Shown here piece by piece: positions 15,255-26,100 of a stretch of 64,000 nt of DNA. The notes under the pieces were generated by a model that was given only the letters and a program-made list of their open reading frames with translations, had not been told where the DNA came from and searched no databases. The DNA is from Gliomastix tumulicola. Its lineage: Eukaryota; Ascomycota; Sordariomycetes; Hypocreales; Bionectriaceae. The stretch covers positions 868,001 to 932,000 of the forward strand of contig BCHX01000008.1 in assembly GCA_001599755.1 (NCBI GenBank), in the 5' to 3' direction. A program made the translations under genes and the position numbers. The first letter of the stretch is position 1. Each line of letters starts with the position of its first letter.

Positions 15255-17083
15255 CTATAATAATATAATACTAAGCTAAATATATTACTAATTATACTTT
15301 ACTAGACTTTATAATTTTTTACTAGGCTAAACTACTAGTTAATAGAGACTTAATATTAAAGGCATATTACCCTACTATAAGGAGGTATATATATTAACTT
15401 TTAACTAATATATATACCTTCCACTATAGACCTTTAAAAAGCTTATTTAATTACTTAATTAGTATACTAGAGGTTTCAGGCACCCCAAAGTATACATATA
15501 GTAGTGATAGGAAACACCATCCAGCAAAGAAGATGAAGACGCCCTATTAATGCATGCTGGTGAGAGGATTGACGGCAAATGCCGTGAGAGCCGACTTGAG
15601 CATCCAATCGATCGAGAATCTATCATTGATCACACTCCCGTGCACAAATTTAGCAAACACTCCTCGGTTACGGGAAGAATCAGGGGTTGTTCAGGCGACC
15701 GAGAAGGCTACGAGCGTCCGCGAAGCACTAAAATGGCTCGGTGTCACAATTCTATTGCTCCAAACGCGAAAAGCCCTCACCAGCGACCTCGCAGCGTCCG
15801 CTAAAACGAGAGGCTGTTCAGCTGACCGCCGAATAGGGGCGGGGTCATCCGCCACTACGCTATAAGGGACTTACCACTAGTTTTCGGGCTCACATGGGCA
15901 GACAGAAATGTGCTTCCCGATCTCGATCCTCGACCGAATATCTAAACTAACGTGGCAGATATTGATAGGATGCTTGAGACATGGATATATCCACCGGCGG
16001 CGTCCACTAGCTATAGCCCCTACTCGAATCTGATAGGTAGGCTTGTAGTGCCTTTCGTTGCTCGTCACGGAAGCCGTGGAGAGGTAGCCAGATGCAATGT
16101 TTTGTCCCGGAACGGGGGCAGTGCGGATAGCTAGAGTCATTCTTAGATTGTGCCGCATGAAGCTAAGAGAGTATCTAATCATTTAAGCCCAATTATGGCC
16201 ATGCACTCGGCGACACGCACGACAAAAGTCGATCGGCCATAAATTGCGTTCCCAGCATATCGCTAGCAGGATATGACCTCACCGCTTCAACTCTACATCT
16301 CTTTGGGAAGTTTAAGGTAAGATCCAGAGTGTCAATATTCCATGCTGTCTATGTCAGAAAGGAGTTGTGCGAATTACGAGTCAAGGAAGGCACCGATGAG
16401 TTAGGCCTTTGCTCACTACTAAAAGAGGCCGACTGGAGGCGTCTCGTGAGTACGCGGAGGCCTCCGCCAGTAATGGCCGCCCAGATGGCCAATGGCCTTG
16501 ACCTTTGCGTGGCATGCTCTGATTCTCCAACCCCATAAGACGTTAGGCAAAGCAAGTGCCGCTCTGAAGCCCTTCAAAACACCTATTGGCCTCACAATAC
16601 GTTTTGTAACCTCAACGCATCCTTCCGTACTCAGACTTACAAGAGTTGAGTGCTCCCGCAATGGGCCCCGGCGACTTACCCCACCGCCAGGTAGAGCGCT
16701 CCAACAGCTCACAGCCTGAGAAAATTGTTTCCTTTGTACGGTTGCAGACATTGATCCGGATCACGCTTTGAGTATCAGAAACCGGACGAGCGAAATCAGG
16801 TGTGACTAGATACCAGTTCGTCCCATTCATTTCTCCGCCTCAAACGAGTATACACCCACTGTACGACATATCCCCCACTCTCGTTACATGCCGAGCCATC
16901 GTTCGTCTTCTCAGCTTCTACACTGCTTCACATTTCCACCTTAGTTCAGTGCCAAGCTGCAGCCGCGACGTTGCGCAATCATTCGCATTCCAAATCAATC
17001 GCCCCGATGATCCTGTTAGCAATGCAGTCTATCGATTTGGTAGCTTAGCACGGGTCTGACCAGGGTGAACAAGGAAGGAGGCT
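15255..17083. other. Transition into GC-normal island, no supported gene
   Basis: 15255-15480 is AT-rich sequence outside E2 and contains an inverted repeat (aggtatatatatta at 15383-15396 and its complement at 15406-15419, 9-nt loop). From about 15480 the base composition becomes normal and CpG returns. Open frames of 60-135 codons occur on both strands but overlap each other and show no recognisable domain or coherent intron structure. I see no supportable gene. Confidence 0.5.
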
Positions 17084-17612
17084 CTAGGAGCACGTACCGG
17101 CGCTCTCTAGGAGTAGATTGCAAGTGCCTTCATTGGCGGGACCAGCATGCGCGACGCAGAGGTAATCCAGAAGGCAGCCGAACTGCTCACTTTGAGTGAG
17201 AGTAGTGTTCTCATCAATGAAGGCACGAATGGCGCCAAGAGCTTTTCGGCAAATGCTAGGATCGAGGAGTGTGGCAATGCAAAGAACGCCGGCAACGTCA
17301 CTAAACGGAAGTAAGCACATCGACACAACGATTCCCATGAAGCGCAAGGACTGCCGGAGGGTGATGGGCATACTCCAAAAGTTCAATGGTTGGTTGACCA
17401 ATAAGGCCGGCCAGGACGGGATTGACAATAGAGCCAAGCAAATGAGCAAATGGAAAAAGTCCTGTGAGAGGACGCTCAGTAGGGGCAGGGCAAATGGAGT
17501 CGAGGACAGGATTGCTAGGGCTGTAAATAGGGTCTGCAGCTCGCTGCTGGAAAGAAGGCATTGCCGTAGTGAAGGCTGTAAAGGCTGCCATGCTCACGAT
17601 TGAAAACTTCAT
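17084..17612 (-). CDS. Small secreted cysteine-containing protein, two exons (function unknown)
   Basis: A spliced model on the minus strand: exon 1 17612-17374, intron 17373-17301, exon 2 17300-17084, giving 151 residues. The intron is 73 bp with a GTATGC donor, a CTTAC branch-like site and a TTTAG acceptor. Splicing joins phase 2 to phase 2 and avoids the stop at the end of exon 1. The protein starts MKFSIVSMAAFTAFTTAMP, a clear signal peptide, then a hydrophobic Gly/Leu/Pro-rich stretch and spaced cysteines (CRKA, FGCLLDYLC, GTCN). No enzymatic motif is visible and I do not recognise the family. An alternative end exists: a GTACGT donor at 17097 could splice to AG at 17029 and add a short third exon with two more cysteines, giving eight in the mature protein. 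A TATA-like stretch (read on minus) lies at about 17686-17700. Its position between RIP-degraded elements suggests an effector-like or cell-surface role; this is inference only. Confidence 0.55.
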
Positions 17613-19140
17613 CTCGCCAAGATCATGCAGGTTCCTGGGCAGCGGCCTTTTTCTCGAGGTAGCGAGCAACGGGCGAAGGTAGAATGGATATACTTTTATT
17701 CGCGAGCAAACAAACCAAAGCTGCTATTCTCCGGAGGGGAGGGGGGATGCGATATATATATCACAGGTTGTTCCTTGTCCGGTCGTTGGGAGAACTACTG
17801 CCGGCTCCTTACGCTACCATTACCACCGTCTACGAAGGTAGCGTGTATGTCTCTCTGAGCGAGGGGTATCTCGCCCACACGGACCAATTCCCCACCACCC
17901 AACAGATGCTCAAGATGTGTATCATCCAAAGGATGAATCATCACTTAGCTAGCGTAGGCATTCCTAATGCACTGTCATGCGGGGAGTGGGAGATAAGCCC
18001 GCTGGTCCTGTCGGTACTTAGGTAGCACTGTTAACGTTACAGCCACGAAGAATGATGGCAGGCGCGCTGCTACGTACAGCCACCTGACAACGGCAGCGCC
18101 ATGAAAAAGCTACCTATGACCTTTCAGTGCATGTAATCATATGGTTTTGACGGGGGTGACCAAAATGCGGATCCGGGGCCCGCCCAGAGTCTTGGATATT
18201 TATGGGAGGTGCCGTAGAAGTGCAGGACATTCTAGTACCTGATGACGGCATATATTGAATTTCATGGCATGCACATGCACTGCAATGCTATCATTCAGGC
18301 TTAGCTAGTGTTCAGCCACCAAATTAATCACACTTACATCCACTATTCTATTGGACAGCCCGCCCGCACGCTTCTCGATACAATGGAACAGCCATGCTGG
18401 CGACGTTCGGCTTGTCGGGAAACACGGCATCAGGTATGAGGCGACCAGGATAGTGTCGCGAGATACGAGAGGCGCGCCTTCAGCAGCCATACAATCCTTG
18501 TCGAGTGCAGTGCATATTGACTGTTGCTCTTTTTACGACACACACTGGATTGCATTATTATCACGAGGACGTTCATCTTCTCATCTCCAACGATGCTTCG
18601 CCAGTCAGCATAAGCATAACTCTAATCCTGGAGGCCTATCCACTTCCCGTGCTCTAGTCGCGGGGGCTTCGTTAGCCTGCAACAGGATCCGGGGATGCTA
18701 CCGATATCGCCTGCACTTCTTCCCCGGCTTGCCTGTGTTTCGTTTTAACGGAATAGATCCTCCGACAGTGGTAAGCGATGTTCCGATACCACAGAAAACC
18801 CGATCCCTGTGGTTTACAGCGAGGTTAGCGCTCAATCCATGCCCGGAGCAAATCGACCTGGCAGTCGTGTGCTCCTTATCTGACCGGATGGCTTATCTCA
18901 ATACAGCGGATATCAGTGATCTTGTTGGACTGGACTGGACTGGATTTCAAGGTCGGATCCAGTCCAGTCGAATGCACGGAGCGCGGGACTCCGGAACCGC
19001 CAATGCAAATCCGATTCTCCAACATTAATTACCTAAGGAGCTTATATCTATCTATATATATATATATATCCTTTTCCTTTACAGGTCACCATGAGAGGCT
19101 TATACCATAGAGGTATACTTGTTTTATAATTCCTACATTC
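17613..19140. other. GC-normal island, no supported gene
   Basis: Includes the presumed promoter of the secreted-protein gene at its left end. A 225-codon open frame on the plus strand (18351-19028) has no recognisable domain, no signal peptide and an odd composition; I do not call it. A short (ta)n/(tatc)n run lies at about 19046-19070. Confidence 0.4.
18933..18969. repeat. 13-bp perfect hairpin
   Basis: gactggactggat at 18933-18945 is followed, after an 11-nt loop, by its exact reverse complement at 18957-18969. The left arm is part of a short tggac tandem run. No neighbouring gene explains it. Confidence 0.7.
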
Positions 19141-19315
19141 CCTTAGACAGGAGAGGTGTCGTCCTCCACTAGGACGCCATCTTCGTTGATGATCTCGAGG
19201 TCCTCGTTGTGAGCCGATCAGTGGCTTGAAACTATGCATGATGTTAGCTGCCACCTTGACATCCTCCTCAACAACGATGGTATCGCTTGCGAGCTACTTG
19301 AAGAAGTTAGCCTCG
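19141..19315 (-). pseudogene. Possible 3' fragment of a broken gene
   Basis: On the minus strand, two frames read like protein in succession: one with SDTIVVEEDVKVAAN and, after a shift of one base, an acidic tail NEDLEIINEDGVLVEDDTSPV followed by a stop near 19141. The first frame also holds an in-frame TAG. The fragment is cut off by the LTR that starts at 19316. I do not recognise the family, and it may be chance coding-like sequence. Confidence 0.22.
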
Positions 19316-19782
19316 TGTTATGACCTGACGCTACGGTCGCAGGATCACAGGCCCTGTGGGGCAAGGCAGATCAAAACAGGGAATATTCCGCCCTGAAGTC
19401 ACAGATAACCCAGGGAAATAGAGTCAAGCATAGGATAAACTACCCTAAAGTATATTTATAATATTCACCTATTTTACAGGTTATTAATACATATAGTAAA
19501 TTATATAAACTACTACCTAGTATATATATTATAGTTAGTATTTATTTAAATTAAATAACTTATTAGCTATTACTAAAGTACTTTACTTAGAAGTATTTTT
19601 TATAAATAAATATTTAAGTTAAAAAGTTCTTTATTATATATATTTTAGTATTATTAATACTTATATATACTTTTTATTATTTTTTACTTATTTAATTAAA
19701 ATATTTTAATATTTTAAAAATATAAAACTATTTAAATTTAATTTAATTACTTTATATTAAATAAATTACTTTATTTATAATA
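19316..19782 (+). repeat. LTR L19 (467 bp, plus orientation)
   Basis: Begins tgttatgacctgacgctacg, nearly the reverse complement of the intact end of E2's right LTR, so it is the same LTR family. It ends just before the leader motif tattaatagctc at 19783. The first ~125 bp (to about 19440) are un-RIPped and the rest is AT-saturated. Only 114 bp of leader follow (19783-19896) before LTR L20 interrupts, so this is the 5' end of an element whose remainder is not adjacent. Confidence 0.8.
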
Positions 19783-19896
19783 TATTAATAGCTCTTATTT
19801 AAACCTTATTATATTAAGATTAAGTAATATAAAAATATTATATTTTTCTTTAAAGCTTTAAAGTTAATTAGTAAACCCTTTATTACTTTACTTAAT

Positions 19897-20658
19897 TATT
19901 ATAACTTAATATTATAATTAATAAATTATAAACCCTATAAAGTAAGGTAAACTAAAATTAAAGATATTTTAATTTAAAAGAGCCTTTATACTTTTAGTTA
20001 AAAAGTAAATTTAAAACTATAAATTATTTACTTTATATTACTAATTTACTTAAATTATAGTATTTACTAATATATAAGTAAGTTAAATAAATTATATATA
20101 TTAACTCAGGGCATTAGGCCTGGGCCCAGGCCCTACTAAGGGGGGTGGGCTTTGCCTAATTAGGTAGATAGAAAATTTCACCATCTTCTATCTTAATATT
20201 AATTAACCTAATTAAAAGGGGAAGATTAAATAGCTCTCTCTTAATATTATCTTTGTACTACCTAATTAGGTAGCTTATTAGCTCTATTTAATGAAGAATA
20301 CATGGGAGAAACACCAACTGGATAGCTCCACTTGATTGAGTAGCATGATAGCTACACGGCGACTACATAGCCAGACAGCGAACTATTTCCCCTAAATTAA
20401 TATATAGTAAATTACTACTTAATATAAATATTATAGTTATTATTAAAATAAATTAAATAATATTTTAGTTATTAATAAAATACTATATATTAAAGTATTT
20501 TTTATTTATTACTTTATACTTTATTTTACTAATATTAATAATTTATTTATTATAATTACTTAACTACTTAATTAAAATATTTTAGTATTTTAAAAATATA
20601 AAATTATTTAAATTTAATTTAATTACTTTATATTAAATAAATTACTTAATTTATTATA
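19897..20658 (+). repeat. LTR L20, interrupted by a MITE
   Basis: Starts tattataact, a RIP form of TGTTATAACY, and can be aligned by eye with L19 through heavy C-to-T and G-to-A change. It ends at 20658, directly before another copy of the leader (tattaatagc). Removing the MITE at 20104-20397 leaves about 460-468 bp, the length of the other LTRs. It is therefore a 5' LTR inserted into the leader of L19. I did not find a second LTR for it. Confidence 0.7.
20104..20397. mobile_element. hAT-like MITE, copy 1 (294 bp), weakly RIPped
   Basis: Near-identical in layout to 48178-48470. Starts actcaggg and ends cccctaaat, so the termini form a short imperfect inverted repeat (ACTCAGGG versus ATTTAGGG). 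It keeps many CA and TG pairs, in contrast to the surrounding LTR. It contains two perfect 16-bp palindromes: a GC-only-but-two one at 20117-20132 (ggcctgggcccaggcc) and ctacctaattaggtag at 20258-20273. It has no coding capacity. The flanks here do not give a clean target duplication; the hAT assignment rests on copy 2. Confidence 0.72.
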
Positions 20659-22454
20659 TATTAATAGCTTTTATTTAAACTTTATTATATTAAAACTAAG
20701 AAGTATTATATTTATTATTAAAAGCTTTAATATTAGTAAATTACTTATTACTTTAATATTAACCCTAATAAGGAGGGGAATATTAGTCCTTCTATGCCTA
20801 GGTGATTCCGCTGCATTTAACTTAATAAAAGAGAAATAAATCCAACTTTATTAAATTAAGTCTAATTAGTGTAAGATTTTAAATATAGGTGAAGAGTAGT
20901 CTATATAAACTACTCTTAAAATATAGAGGTAATATCTTTAAAGATAAATAAGAAAACTAAAAAAGATATATTAGAAAGGAGGGGTATAAAAATATAAAAA
21001 AAACTTAACTAATATATAGTCTATAAGAACATGGTCTTAAATATAATAATTATAAATTAATAATTAAATTATTTTTAAAAAGGGATAATTGTTTTTTTTA
21101 TCTAGGTGATAAGGAATTATTAAGTGTCGTATATATGTTTTAGGGTGGTGTCTATTTTTCGCCTGGAAAATTCCTGGCTAAAATCCCCTTCTAGTATGGC
21201 CTGAAATCCATGTCCCCCGCTGCACACTAAGAATATAAATAGTTTAATAAAAACTCTACTTAATAATAATAATAATAATAGCTTTAATAATATAAAAATT
21301 TAATAACTTTAGTAAAACCTTAATAAACTTAAACTATAAGGTAATAATAATATATATTTATTTAATATTTTACTTTATATTATTTAGGAATAACTTAAAG
21401 CTATTAATAAATTAAAAAATTATTAATTTTAAACTTTATATAAATACTTTAAATAAATTCTTAGTAAAGTTTAAAATAAAGTAATAAACTACTAGTAAAT
21501 TATATAATAAGTAATAATTAAAGTAATAGTTTATAATTCTAAATTATATAAAACTTTAATACTCTTAAAAATTAAATAACTATATTTATTATACTTTATA
21601 AAATAAATTATATACTTTATTTAAAGCTTAAACTTAATAATATAGAGTTTTAATTTAACCTACTATAAGAGTAAATTTAAATATTTTTTAAATAATAAAG
21701 GTTAATAGTTAATTATACTACCCTTTACTACTTACTACTATTAATATAAAAAGTAATAATAGCTTTTAATATATTACTAGTTAATTTAACTAAGAATTAT
21801 TTACTAGCTTATAAATTATAAAATAGTAGTAATATAAAAAGCTATATTATACCTAAATTACCTAGTATAATTATAAATATATAAAGTAAGCTAAGTAAAG
21901 AATATTTAAATATTTTATTATTTACTATTTATTTAAAAAGGTAGTTAATATTTAAAATAATAAGTAGCTAATAATTAATATAATATAATAGCTTATAGTA
22001 GCCCCTATTAAATAAAATTATATATTTATTATTATAAGCTAAAATAATATTATATAAAATAACTATATAAATATAAAGTAGCTTAGGGAAAAGTAATTAT
22101 AATTATCTAGGGGGGAGGAAGAGGTATTTAGTTATTAGTATAATTATATTTATAAAGTAATATACTTATTTATATTTAGCTATAATATTAAATCTAGGAG
22201 TATATATATAATAAAGTATTTTCTTTATTTTCCTAATTTTTATTTATTTACCTATTAAGAGTATTTTATAAGTGTAATTTACTATTAAATTTAGTCTTAT
22301 TTATATATTACCCCTTATAAGCTTTAGAAGGTAGTAATTAAGGGAATATAGTAATAGGTAGCTTTACTTAATATTATTAAAAATAAAGCTAAGTTAAAGA
22401 TTTTTATCTTCCCTCTTAATATAATTAAGCTAATTAAAAGATTAAATAAAGTTA
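20659..22454 (+). pseudogene. Leader and gag-region relic of L20, extremely degraded
   Basis: The first part parallels the leader and gag start of element C (for example the taataataataat run near 21262 matches the one at about 23315). All frames are closed by stops. From about 21600 to 22450 the sequence is so TpA-saturated that I cannot align it with confidence. It holds an inserted segment at about 20768-21225. No functional gene. Confidence 0.5.
20768..21225. mobile_element. ~460-bp insertion in the L20 relic, possible MITE
   Basis: The gag-leader alignment with element C is broken between aaccctaa and taagaatata. The inserted segment starts gaggggaat and ends gctgcacac, with taag on both sides as a possible short target duplication. 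Its right-hand ~100 bp are clearly un-RIPped (gcctggaaaattcctggc). The ends show only weak inverted similarity (ggggaatat versus gggggacat). It could be a small DNA transposon; class unresolved. Confidence 0.4.
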
Positions 22455-22707
22455 AAATACTAGGTTTATTATTATTCCTAATTAATAGTATATAAGTAAT
22501 ATTAACTTACTTTTCTTTTTTAATTATATTAAGTTAAATTTAGTAAATTTTATTATTATTAATTTACTCTAGGATTTATTCTTTTATAATAATATATTTT
22601 ATATTATATTTTAGTTTTTAACTTAAAGTATTAGCTCTTTTATTCTCTAATATTTTTTCTATAAATAATTTTATAATTAAATTTAACTATTATTTTTATA
22701 TAATAAA
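22455..22707 (-). mobile_element. Older minus-strand chromovirus fragment, left part
   Basis: Aligns with about 10100-10335 of E2 (shared attattattcctaatta and ataattaaattta). It is broken at 22707 by insertion of element C and resumes at 30553. The shared 5-bp ataaa on both sides proves the two parts were once joined. Only a short internal pol piece is kept. Confidence 0.75.
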
Positions 22708-23172
22708 TATTACAACCTAACTAATATAGTCGTGGGATCATGGGCTATGTGGGTCACATAGGCACGGGCGGAAGGATGTTCTATCTTAATGAAAGAACTT
22801 ACCCTACACCTATGGTTTACAAGGGATGAGTGAACTACCAAGTGAACTAGAGTATAAACCACTTAGTGAACCATATAGTGAACTAAGAGTACCACCTAGT
22901 ATATAAGACTATAGTTATTACCTAGATAAATTAAATAGCTTACTAGCTATTAATAAAATACTTTACTTAGATATACCTTTTACTAATAAGTATACTAAGC
23001 TAGAGTATCCTTTACTAATATTAGTTCCTCTTAGCCTTGCTAATACTTATAATTTACTAGCTATAACTATTACCTTACTTAATTAAGATATTCTAGAGTT
23101 CTAAGAATATAATATATTATTTAAACCTTAATTTAATTACCCTATACTAGATAGATCACCCTATTTATTATA
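22708..23172 (+). repeat. 5' LTR of C (465 bp)
   Basis: Starts tattacaacc, a RIP form of TGTTAC. About 22725-22880 keeps CG and CA (cgtgggatcatgggc), whereas the matching part of the right LTR (30106 onward) is converted (tataggattataggc). Confidence 0.92.
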
Positions 23173-26100
23173 TATTAATAGCTCTTATTTAGACCCTATT
23201 ATATTAAAGACTAAGTAATATAAAGATACTATATCTACTACTAGAAGTTCCTATACTAGTAAGTTACCTACTATTCCTAGTATTAACCCTAAGTAAGTAA
23301 ATACTTATATAGTTACTCCACCTATTAATAATAATAATAATAACTTTAATAATAAAGAGATTAAATAACTTTACTAGGATCTCTAGATACTCTAGTAGTA
23401 GAGTAATAATAATACTTACTTATTTAGTAACTTGCTTTATATACTCTAGGAGTAACTTAAAGCTACTAATAGGTAAAAGAAGTATAAACTTTAGACCCTA
23501 TATAAGTATTTTAAATAAGTCCTTAGTAAACTCTAGGATAAAGTGAATTATAATATAAAGTAATATTAACTATAACTTAAAGAAGTATATAGTATTATAT
23601 ATACTACCTAAGGGAGTAAGGAGACTAAAGAGATCCTTAAATCTATAGCTTTAGAGTTATATAATAGAAGCCCTAAGGAACTCTACTCCTTTATTACTAA
23701 ACTAAAGATATACTTTAAGTATTACCTTATACTATTTACTAGTAATATCTATAAGGTTAAGTTTATACTTAGCTACCTTAAGGGGAAACTACTATAATAG
23801 TTCTAGCCTTAGATAAATAAGTATATTAAAGATTAAGCTAATAATATTATATTTAAATTATATAGAAGTTTTAATATATTTAAGTATATATTTACCTAAC
23901 TCTATAATACTATTAATAAAGAGAAGAAAGCCTACTAGAAGTTAAACTAGCTATAATAAACTAAAGTTACCTTAAACTATATTACTAAAGGATAAGTCTT
24001 TATAATATATCTTAACTAGGATAATTTCTACTTTATTAGTATTATATATAATAGACTTAAGGATAAGGTTAAAGATAAACTTACTTATAAATAATAACTC
24101 CTAATAGATTTTAATAAATAGGCTAAGTTAATTATTAAGATTAATAATTAATAATATATTTAATATATAAAGAGAAAGTGAAGTAATTGCTAAAAATACT
24201 ATACTTTACTATATAGATTTAACTAGGGCTATCTTAAGTATTAATAATAGAATAACTAATATAACTAGGGTAATTAAAACCCTAATAACTAGAAGTAGAA
24301 CCTAAATAGTACTATATTTAGGGCTACTATAGGAGCTAGGCCTATGGAACTAGATGTATTATAATAGAAGATAAATAATAATTAAGGATATTAACCTATC
24401 ACCTACTATAACTATAGTAAGTAAGAGTATAAGGTAAATATTTACTACTTACTAAAATAAGACTAAACCCTATAAGTATAAAAGCAGATTAAATAGAAGG
24501 TAGAGAAGAAGTTTAATACTATAAGAGAAATATTAAAGGATAAAGTATATAAGTTAGCCTTATAGGAAGTATACTAGGAAGATAATTACTATATCTATAT
24601 ATTAGATAAACTTAATACTTAATTAAGGAGGTTTAGCATAGTATAATATAACTTAAGTGATATAGCCTACCTTAAGAATAATAACCCCTATAATAAAAGT
24701 ATATATAATATAAAGGAGTTTAATAAAGGAGAGTTAGCTAATTAGGAGCTAGGACTAAATAGTAATAAGATTAGCCTATTCCCTAATAAGTATTAGAAAT
24801 TCCTTTGACTCCCTATTAAAATACTATAAGATATTTACCTTTAAGGAGTTATAAATCTATAATTTAAATAAAGGGACTACCTACTTATTAAACTAAAACA
24901 CTAATTATATAACTAAATTTTATAGATTTTATACTATATATATACTTATGAAGAATATACTAAGTAGAAGGCTATTAATAGAATATATCCTATTTATAAT
25001 AAGCCTAACCCTATTATTAAACCTTACTAAGTATATAAAATAGAGGCCTATAGAATATAATAAATTTAATATAGAGAGGTAATAATCTAGTTTATAGGAT
25101 CTAAGGCTTATTAAGACCTTAGCACCCTTAATAATTACTAGGATAAGCACTATAAGGTCTACTAATAATAGAAGGTTAATAAATAGTATAAATAGTAAAA
25201 ATAAAGAGTAGAATAATATATATAAAGACTTATATATTAATAATAATAAGATAAGAAGTAATATTAGAAATAATAGAAGTAGAAGGAAGAACTACTAGTA
25301 GAGGAGACTATAGAAAGAACTACTACTATAGATATCTTTAATAAATACTACCCCTATAAGGAATATAGACTAGATAAAGACCCTAATAATATCTATAGAG
25401 ATTTATATAGTATAAAGAACTAAGGGTTTAACTTTAACACTAGGCTTAAAGGGACCTTAGATAACCTTATTTAATACTAATATATTATAAGGAACTACTA
25501 TAATAGATATAGATAATACCTTATATAAGGAGAGGTATATTATACTATTAATAATACTTCTATTTACTATTAGAATAATAATTAGGTAAAAAACTAAATA
25601 TATTAAATATAATATAGACTATAAACTAATAAACCCTTTAAATAAACCTAAGAGCTCTATAAGGTAAATAGAAAGACCTAAGGAGACTAATAAATATTAC
25701 TTTAAAAGTTTAAATATAGGGATAAAGCTTTAAGGTATTATTAAATAGTAGAGCTACCTATAATATTATTTCACTTAAGTTAATATACCTATATTAGCTA
25801 CTATAGTATAAGAAGGAGGAGCCTAAAATACTTAGCACCCTACTTAAGCCTAAATATAAAAAGCTTAAGCTAGTAGTAAATAGGGAGACTAATTACCTTC
25901 CTTATATTATAGCTAGCTAAGAGATGCCTATTTAGTTTAATATCCTTAACTTAGATAAAGAAGATATAGTACTAGGATTTAAATAATTATAGATAAATAA
26001 CCCTATAGTTAACTAGAGTAATAGCTATTTAGTATAATAGGATATATTAGAGCTTCTAGACTAATAATATCTAGAGGAGATGAAATTTTATAATAAACCT

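Noticed and set aside
18351..19028. 225-codon plus-strand open frame in the first island
   Set aside because: No domain, no signal peptide, no intron pattern and odd Arg/Ser-rich composition. The region has normal GC, where such lengths occur by chance.
21261..21282. (TAA)n run considered as CRISPR-like or satellite array
   Set aside because: Short trinucleotide run shared with the gag leader of element C; no spacers.
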